From positions 1 to 64,000 of the forward strand of contig JACQYK010000065.1 of assembly GCA_016208255.1 (NCBI GenBank): a stretch of DNA of 64,000 nt, written 5' to 3'. Position 1 is the first letter of the stretch. Every line of letters starts with the position of its first letter. Made by a program: the position numbers and the translations under genes. Below the pieces are notes generated by a model that saw only the letters and a list, made by a program, of their open reading frames with translations, was not told the origin of the DNA and searched no databases. This DNA is from Deltaproteobacteria bacterium. Its GTDB lineage: Bacteria > Desulfobacterota > RBG-13-43-22. This document shows, in pieces, positions 58,250 to 64,000 of the stretch.

Positions 58250-59464
58250 TTATTTGGCGAATTCCCAGTCGCCTTTAACAACGGTAATCATTTCAAAAGC
58301 GGTATGGTCTAATCCCGTGTGATCCGCCGGGGACATATTGAAAATCCCCCCGGTACCGGGCCAGTTCTTGATCTGGGTTTCCAGGTAATCGCGGATCTTG
58401 GCCTTGTCTGTCCCGACCTTCTTCAGGGCATTTACGACAATATAGATGGCATCATAGGCATGGCCTCCAAAGGTGGAAACCTCGGACTTAAAGCGCTTTT
58501 CATATTCCGGGACATATTTGGAAACGACCTCATACTGGGGATGGTTTTTCGATAGTTTTTCCCAGCCCACCACCCTGCCCAAGGGAGCGATTACCCCTTC
58601 AGCAGCACCGCCGGCCAATTCTATATTTTTCTTGCTTCCATAACCATGGCTCTGGTAAAGAGGAATTCCCAAGGACAAAGCCTTCCAGTTTTTGGTAACG
58701 ATAACCAGGGTCGGCCCTATCGACCAGTTAATAACGGCCTGGGCCCCGCTGGCCTTGATCCGGGTGAGTTGGGCGGTCATATCTGAATCCTTGGGACCGT
58801 AGACTTCATCCGCAACAAGAGAGATGCCATACTTAGGCGCCAACCGCTTTAATTCCCCCCTCCCCGCACTTCCAAAACCGTCGGAAACGGTGACAAGCCC
58901 TACCTTGGTGATCCCCTTTTTTTTCATGTAATTATAAATAGCTTCAACGGCCAGGGTGTCGGTTTGGGGGGTTTTGAAAATCCAGGGACGCTGAACTTTT
59001 GGGATTTCAAAGGCGGCCCGGGGGCTCTCGACGATCCGTTTATACTCTTCTGCCGGAGTGACGATCTGACTGGCCGCAGCCATGGAAATCATGGGGATGG
59101 GACCGGTGGGCGGTTTTTCACAAATATTGGCCATGGCCATGGACTCCCCCGATGTTGAAGAACCGATGATCACCACTACCTGGTCCTTTTCGATCAGCTT
59201 CTTGGTGGCCAGAACGGCCACATCGGGCGCGCTTTTAGAATCTTCGATGATGATTTCAAGAGGTCGCCCATTGATACCCCCCGCTTTATTGACCCATTCC
59301 TGAACCATCAGGGCGGTATTTTTCTCCGGTTCACCTAACCAGGAAGCTCCTCCGGTAATAGAGGCCACAAATCCAATCTTAATGGGGTCGGCCGCAGGCA
59401 AAGAACCAATCAGTCCAAAAAGCAACAATCCAGTAATCCATAAAATTAAAACATTTTTTTTCAT
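58250..59464 (-). CDS. livK: ABC transporter substrate-binding protein, Leu/Ile/Val-binding type
   Basis: 404 aa from the ATG at 59464 (MKKNVLILWITGLLLFGLIG), which has AAAGGA upstream and a proper signal peptide; the 27 extra residues of the track start lack one. Family features: IKIGFVASITGGASWLGEPE, VVIIGSSTSGESMAMANICE and TFGGHAYDAIYIVVNALKKV. First gene of the liv operon. The ligand may be an amino acid or an aromatic/organic acid, as in other members of the family. Confidence 0.9.
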   Translation of the reverse strand: MKKNVLILWITGLLLFGLIGSLPAADPIKIGFVASITGGASWLGEPEKNTALMVQEWVNKAGGINGRPLEIIIEDSKSAPDVAVLATKKLIEKDQVVVIIGSSTSGESMAMANICEKPPTGPIPMISMAAASQIVTPAEEYKRIVESPRAAFEIPKVQRPWIFKTPQTDTLAVEAIYNYMKKKGITKVGLVTVSDGFGSAGRGELKRLAPKYGISLVADEVYGPKDSDMTAQLTRIKASGAQAVINWSIGPTLVIVTKNWKALSLGIPLYQSHGYGSKKNIELAGGAAEGVIAPLGRVVGWEKLSKNHPQYEVVSKYVPEYEKRFKSEVSTFGGHAYDAIYIVVNALKKVGTDKAKIRDYLETQIKNWPGTGGIFNMSPADHTGLDHTAFEMITVVKGDWEFAK

Positions 59465-59997
59465 TTTCCGGTTTCCTTTCAAAAAAGTTTCTTTTGATTT
59501 TGTTGGTCCTCTTTTGGAAATAGCTAAGTTAGATTCTAAAATCATAAGTCTGAGAATTTATCTCTCCCCTTGGTCCGTCTCGCAATTTCAAATAGGTTTG
59601 GTTAGTTTTAAGATTAGACCCCTCCTTTCTTTTTTTTCTATTGCTATATCTCCGGATTAAGTAACACCTAAAAAACATGCTCCAAAATTATTATTCTTGG
59701 AGAGGACTGGAAGATTGACAGAATTGAACTGAACCGGCCGGGCATTCTTTAAAGAAAATCCTCTTTCTTAAAAAGTTTGTGAATATATACCCCCAAATTA
59801 CTGTACTAAATATCGAATTTTAAGAAACATGTCAAGTTTATAAAGTAGCAGGAAACTAGTGGTTTAAACCAATTAGTGGTAGTGTAAGCGGAAGCGGTGA
59901 ATTTTCTTTACCGGATATCAGATTGGGCCTGGAGGAGCCTACCCGGGAACAACTATTGATTTTTCCAACCTAATTGATTTTGAAAAAAAATAAACAC
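59465..59997. other. divergent intergenic region with a palindrome at 59855-59877
   Basis: Regulatory space between livK (minus) and etfB (plus). The notable feature is a perfect 12-bp palindrome TGGTTTAAACCA (59860-59871) with outer arms ACTA and TAGT, a possible operator. Otherwise AT-rich with no gene. Confidence 0.5.
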
Positions 59998-60026
59998 TTG
60001 ACATGAAAAATCCTTTATTATATGAG
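59998..60026 (+). promoter_or_regulatory. probable sigma70 promoter of etfBA
   Basis: TTGACA (59998-60003), a 17-bp spacer, then TATGAG (60021-60026), with alternative TATTAT/TATATG boxes overlapping. About 120 bp before the etfB start, leaving a long 5' leader. Confidence 0.5.
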
Positions 60027-60145
60027 GAATGAGATTTCCTTCACAAACGGATCCATGGGAAGCAGGAGAGGACTTGAAACAGGAGATTGTTAATTAAACC
60101 CGACCCTTCCAAGGTTATTGGAGAAGGGCAGAAAAGGAGGAAGAA

Positions 60146-60940
60146 GTGAATATATTGGTCTGCATCAAACAAGTACCGGATACCGAGAGCCAGATTAAAA
60201 TTGATTCCGGAGGGAAAGGGATTCAAACCGGCGACATTAAATGGGTCATGAATCCCTATGATGAATTCGGGGTGGAAGAAGCCCTGCGGATTAAAGAAAA
60301 AGCAGGAGGCAAGGTAACCGTGATAGGTGTTGGTCCTCAAAGAGTTGTGGAATCTTTACGGACCGCCTTGGCTATGGGGGCGGACGAGGCCATTCATGTG
60401 GATGACCCGGCCGCTGACGGCGGAGATGCCCTGGCCACCGCCCGTGTCCTGGCTGGGGCCGTCAAAGCGGTGCCTTTTGATCTTATTTTCTGCGGCCAGC
60501 GAGCCGTGGATGACGATAATGCCCAGGTGGGGGCGGCCTTATCCGAATTGTTGCAAATCCCTTTATTGTCGGTCATCACCAAAGTGGAAATTTCAGACGA
60601 CAAAGCCAAGGTCAAGGTTCAGCGTCCGGTGGAAGGGGCCACTTGGGTCTTTGAAGCCCCGTTGCCGGCTTTAATAACCACTCAAAAAGGCTTGAACGAA
60701 CCCCGCTATGCTTCTTTACCGGGAATCATGAAGGCCAAAAAAAAGCCTATGGCGGCCAAGAAATTGGGGGACCTAGGCCTTTCTCCCGATCAGGTCGGTC
60801 AAGCGGGCTCCAAGTTGACAATCCGGTCCTTGACCCCGCCCCCCGAACGAAAGGCGGGCAAGATTATTGAAGGAGAAACCGCCCAGGAGAAGGGAATTAT
60901 CCTGGTCAGACTATTACGTGAAGAAGCCAAAATTATTTAG
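60146..60940 (+). CDS. etfB: electron transfer flavoprotein beta subunit
   Basis: 264 aa with a GTG start preceded by AGGAGGAAGAA. ETF beta features: NILVCIKQVPDTESQIKIDS, GWVMNPYDEFGVEEALRIKE-like WVMNPYDEFGVEEALRIKEK and the nucleotide-binding segment CGQRAVDDDNAQVGAALSEL. With EtfA it carries electrons from acyl-CoA or hydroxyacid dehydrogenases. Whether it bifurcates cannot be settled by eye. Confidence 0.94.
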   Translation: MNILVCIKQVPDTESQIKIDSGGKGIQTGDIKWVMNPYDEFGVEEALRIKEKAGGKVTVIGVGPQRVVESLRTALAMGADEAIHVDDPAADGGDALATARVLAGAVKAVPFDLIFCGQRAVDDDNAQVGAALSELLQIPLLSVITKVEISDDKAKVKVQRPVEGATWVFEAPLPALITTQKGLNEPRYASLPGIMKAKKKPMAAKKLGDLGLSPDQVGQAGSKLTIRSLTPPPERKAGKIIEGETAQEKGIILVRLLREEAKII

Positions 60941-60956
60941 TGAAGGAGAAAAGGCT

Positions 60957-61940
60957 ATGGCAAAAGGAATATTGGTTATTGCAGAACAAAGAGGGGGAAC
61001 CCTCCGCAAGATATCGTTTGAGCTGGTCAGTGAAGGACGACGTCTGGCTGATCAATCGGGAGAGCCTTTGGCGGTCGCCGTCTTAGGTCATCAGATTAAC
61101 GAAGAAGCCAAGAAACTGGCCGCTTATGGGGCGGAAACCATTTATGTGGCCGACGCCCCGGAATTAGCGGACTATACCCCGGAGGCTTTTACCGCGGTTT
61201 TAAGTGAACTTATTAAAACCAAGGAGCCGGATATGGTATTGGGAGGGGCCAGTCAACAAGGAAAAGAGCTGACCGCCAAATTGGCGGCCCGACTGGAGAC
61301 CGGATTGGCTATGGATTGTGTGGGATTGCGGCTGGAAGACGGATTATTGATCGCCAGGCGTCCCCTGTACGCCGGGAAAGTCTATGCCGATGTGGTTTGT
61401 GAAACAGCCCGGCCCCAGATGGTTTCCTGCCGTCCGAATGTTTTTTCGATCCTGGAGCCCGATGCCTCCCGAACCGCTGAAGTGGTGGCGATTGCGGTTT
61501 CCATCAAACCCGAAGATCTGCGGACAAAACTGGTGGAAGAACTGGCCGATCAGAGTGGTAAAGTGGATTTGACCGAAGCCACTTGTATCGTTTCCGGAGG
61601 CCGGGGAATGAAAGATTCGGTGAACTTCGTCATCCTGGAAAAATTGGCCGAGGTGATAGGTGCGACCGTCGGAGCCTCCCGCTCGGCGGTGGATGCCGGG
61701 TGGAGACCCCAGAGTGACCAGGTCGGCCAAACCGGCAAAGTGGTCAACCCCAATCTTTATGTCGCCTGCGGTATTTCGGGGGCTATTCAGCATCTGGCCG
61801 GCATGGGCTCTTCCAAGGTTATTGTCGCCGTCAATAAAGATCCGGATGCCCCGATTTTTCAGAAGGCGGACTACGGGATCGTCGGGGATCTTTTTGAAGT
61901 CGTTCCGATCCTGGAAGAAGAATTCAAAAAGATTATGTAA
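60957..61940 (+). CDS. etfA: electron transfer flavoprotein alpha subunit
   Basis: 327 aa from the ATG at 60957 (MAKGILVIAEQRGGTLRKIS); GGAG lies upstream, and the track start would overlap etfB needlessly. The C-terminal FAD domain is complete: CIVSGGRGMKD, GASRSAVDAGWRPQSDQVGQ, TGKVVNPNLYVACGISGAIQ and AVNKDPDAPIFQKADYGIVG. Follows etfB by 16 bp. Partners in this window could be the GlcD-GlcF fusion or acyl-CoA dehydrogenases. Confidence 0.94.
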   Translation: MAKGILVIAEQRGGTLRKISFELVSEGRRLADQSGEPLAVAVLGHQINEEAKKLAAYGAETIYVADAPELADYTPEAFTAVLSELIKTKEPDMVLGGASQQGKELTAKLAARLETGLAMDCVGLRLEDGLLIARRPLYAGKVYADVVCETARPQMVSCRPNVFSILEPDASRTAEVVAIAVSIKPEDLRTKLVEELADQSGKVDLTEATCIVSGGRGMKDSVNFVILEKLAEVIGATVGASRSAVDAGWRPQSDQVGQTGKVVNPNLYVACGISGAIQHLAGMGSSKVIVAVNKDPDAPIFQKADYGIVGDLFEVVPILEEEFKKIM

Positions 61941-61946
61941 TAAATC

Positions 61947-62028
61947 AGGCAATAGGCAAGGGGCAATAGGCGATGCAGGACGAGAAAATCTTGTAACTTA
62001 TTGCCCCGTTTTCATCGCTTATGCCCCC
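61947..62028. repeat. repeat units forming a hairpin after etfA
   Basis: CAGGCAATAGGCAAGGGGCA on the left and inverted TTATTGCCCC and CATCGCTTATGCCCC on the right can pair across a short centre. Built from seven-base-like GGCAATA units, similar in style to the other heptamer hairpins. Possibly serves as the transcription end of etfBA. Confidence 0.55.
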
Positions 62029-62199
62029 CTTAGAATCCTTTTTTATACCTCGCAATTCTTACTGCTTTTTATTTGTCTTAAGAAAGAATCCCTCCCTTTT
62101 TTTCAACCTGACATTTAGCCACCGGGGTCAACATCCCCAAGGTAAAGTTTCCTTTTCCCTTATTAATGTCATTTTGCCGTAAGGAATAATAAAAAGGGA

Positions 62200-63999
62200 T
62201 CAAATATTCTCGACGGTAGGTCTTTTTAATTTCAAGCTGAGTTTGTCTCCCGGTTTGATGGTCTCTTTAGCCGAAAGATGATTCCAGGTTCGAATTTGAT
62301 GGGGGGTGGTATTGAACTTTTGAGCGATTTCGGATAAGCTGTCGCCTTTTTTGACGGTATAGTTAACCAGTTTTATCCGGCCGGTTGTTTCCACTTTTGT
62401 TTTCTTGAAGTTTGGTTTTCCCGATTTCCCGTTTTTCTTGGGCTCATCCCGGTCCGGATTACCCTTGCCTATAAACAGGGTTAAAGTTTTCCCTTGTTGG
62501 ATTTTGCGGTCTCCTTTGACATTATTCCACTTCTTGATCATCGAAACCTCAACATCAAATTTTTCGGCGATGGAGGCCAGGGAATCCCCTTTCTTGATCT
62601 GATATCGAAGGCGAAGGGGGGAGGCGTTCTTTTCGTTTCCCCTGTTAGCGGCCACGGCAGATCTCCCTCCCCGGCTCTTTCGGGAAGCTCGCTTCGATAT
62701 CATCTTTTCAGCCAGGTTCTCTTGATCGATCGACTCGAGGTCAGTAGAAATTCCCTGGGCCCCGGTTTTCTTGGGTATCAACAAAACCAGACCCGCCTCA
62801 AGCCGGCTGTGGGGCTTGATCCGATTGGCCCGGGCAATGACACTGGCCTTAACACCGTATCTTTGGGAAATGGAGGCCAGTCGCTCCCCCTTCCTGATCC
62901 GGTGTTCGGCATAGATCACCCGCGGTTTCGGTTTGATCAGCTGGGCATAATTTTCCAGGAGTTTTTCTCTGGTCCCATGAGGAATTCGAATCGTATAGTC
63001 GGAGACCCCCGGCGGGGTGACCCATCTCTTCAGTTCCGGGTTCAGATCAACAATCGTATCCACGTCCTCGCCTATGGCCGCGGCAACATCCTTCAATTCC
63101 ACATTGCCGGGAACGGTGGCCTCATCAAAGGTCAGGGGGGGTTGGTAGGAAATTTTTGAAAATCCGTATTTCTCAGGTTCCTTAGCTATCAGGGCCGCCG
63201 CGATCATCTTGGGGACATATTGTTTGGTTTCCTCTTTGATATAATGACAATGGTCGGCCGAAATTTCCCAAAAATTACTGGCATTATACATGGCCAGGGC
63301 CCTGGAAATTTTTCCTTCCCCGGCATTATATCCGGCGGCAGCCAGATACCAGGAGCCAAACCGGTTATAGAGATCGGACAGGTGTTGAGCGGCGGCCCGG
63401 GTTGATTTAATCGGGTCTTTGCGTTCATCCACCCAGGAATTTACCCGAAGTCCGTATCGTTCCCCCGTTTCCCGGATAAACTGCCAGGGCCCTACCGCAT
63501 GAGCGCGGGAATAGGCTTTGGTACTGAAACCGCTCTCAATCATGGCCAGATAGATCAAATCCTCCGGCAGATGGTGTTCCCGTAATATTTTTTTCATCAT
63601 CGACATATAACGGGTGGAACGTCCCATCCATAAGGTAAAACGGTTACGGAGCTTGGTTTGAAAATAATCAATAAAGTATTCCACCTGATCGTTAATTACG
63701 ATGGGAAAGTCAAAGGGAGCCCTTATCTTTTCATCCCCACCCTTTTCCAGCTCTTTGAGTTCAAGGATAACCTTTTCCTTGATCTCTTCCCGTGAGGGTT
63801 TGATCACCGGAGGAATTTCACCCGGCCCCCTTTCCCCCTTGTCTTCTTCCGACAAAAGAGGCGGGGTAAAGTCCAACACCGAGGTTGGCAACGGGATTGA
63901 ATCGGAGATTTTTGAGGGACTGGAGGGCATGGAATCGAGATCCGGCATCAATTCCGGTATCGGAGTGGAGGAAGACCTGCTGGAATTGGGAGGAGTCAA
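62200..63999 (-). CDS. lytic transglycosylase with three LysM repeats (MltD-like), 5' end outside the window
   Basis: At least 599 residues; the frame reaches the window edge with no reliable start. The N-terminal part seen is Pro/Ser-rich. The SLT domain (~150-300) has the catalytic Glu in LAMIESGFSTKAYS, then AVGPWQFIRETGERYGL and YLAAAGYNAGEGKI. Three LysM peptidoglycan-binding repeats follow: HRIRKGERLASISQRYGVKA, YQIKKGDSLASIAEKFDVEV and YTVKKGDSLSEIAQKFNTTP. It cleaves peptidoglycan glycan strands in the periplasm. Confidence 0.92.
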   Translation of the reverse strand: MTPPNSSRSSSTPIPELMPDLDSMPSSPSKISDSIPLPTSVLDFTPPLLSEEDKGERGPGEIPPVIKPSREEIKEKVILELKELEKGGDEKIRAPFDFPIVINDQVEYFIDYFQTKLRNRFTLWMGRSTRYMSMMKKILREHHLPEDLIYLAMIESGFSTKAYSRAHAVGPWQFIRETGERYGLRVNSWVDERKDPIKSTRAAAQHLSDLYNRFGSWYLAAAGYNAGEGKISRALAMYNASNFWEISADHCHYIKEETKQYVPKMIAAALIAKEPEKYGFSKISYQPPLTFDEATVPGNVELKDVAAAIGEDVDTIVDLNPELKRWVTPPGVSDYTIRIPHGTREKLLENYAQLIKPKPRVIYAEHRIRKGERLASISQRYGVKASVIARANRIKPHSRLEAGLVLLIPKKTGAQGISTDLESIDQENLAEKMISKRASRKSRGGRSAVAANRGNEKNASPLRLRYQIKKGDSLASIAEKFDVEVSMIKKWNNVKGDRKIQQGKTLTLFIGKGNPDRDEPKKNGKSGKPNFKKTKVETTGRIKLVNYTVKKGDSLSEIAQKFNTTPHQIRTWNHLSAKETIKPGDKLSLKLKRPTVENI

Positions 64000-64000
64000 A

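Overview
The window looks like chromosomal DNA of an anaerobic bacterium of the Desulfobacterota (former Deltaproteobacteria) type. The pointers are a heterodisulfide-reductase (Hdr) and MetVF gene cluster, EtfAB, a fused GlcD-GlcF-type oxidoreductase, a TAXI-type TRAP transporter, several CoA ligases, a branched-chain amino acid ABC operon and many small palindromic repeats. No rRNA, tRNA or CRISPR array was seen. The species cannot be named from this sequence.

Region 1 (1-25 kb) is accessory. It holds two divergent dienelactone-hydrolase-family genes, a short LeuA-type synthase, a serine hydrolase, a 3-methyladenine glycosylase, a short site-2 protease and many toxin-antitoxin loci: ParE/RelE, PIN/DUF6364, YafQ/DinJ, HepT with a truncated MntA, VapB with a VapC remnant, and HicAB. 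It also holds a paralogous family of large STAND-ATPase/SARP regulators: one intact copy (17192-20515), one frameshifted and 5'-truncated copy (11664-14686) and one reduced to its two ends (9637-9839). Many genes here are fragments. A 54-residue DUF1059 gene (7644-7808) is missing from the ORF track.

Region 2 (25.8-39.5 kb, minus strand) looks like one catabolic operon headed by a GntR/FCD regulator. It contains subunits resembling ADP-forming acyl-CoA synthetase, a TAXI binding protein with a fused TRAP permease, two AMP-forming CoA ligases, a truncated acyl-CoA dehydrogenase and an MDR oxidoreductase. A third CoA ligase lies upstream. The likely job is uptake and CoA activation of an organic acid that the sequence does not identify.

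Region 3 (39.7-54.6 kb, minus strand) is the most interesting part. In transcription order it has an HdrA-GltD/NfnB-like fusion, a second HdrA part, a MvhD subunit with an in-frame TGA best read as selenocysteine, MetV, MetF, another HdrA, an HdrA-MvhD fusion, HdrC, a REP-associated transposase, HdrB, a lipoyl-carrier (H-protein-like) protein and a GlcD-GlcF fusion. It resembles the MetVF-HdrABC-MvhD methylene-tetrahydrofolate reductase module known from Moorella, enlarged by a pyridine-nucleotide module and a lipoyl protein. Several of these genes carry repeat-derived insertions or deletions.

Region 4 (54.7-64 kb) has a livKHMGF-type ABC operon (minus), a divergent etfBA pair (plus) and a LysM lytic transglycosylase running off the right edge.

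A theme of the whole window is gene erosion by short deletions and the spread of small repeats: heptamer tandem repeats, REP/MITE-like hairpins and an 84-bp element that has entered coding sequence.
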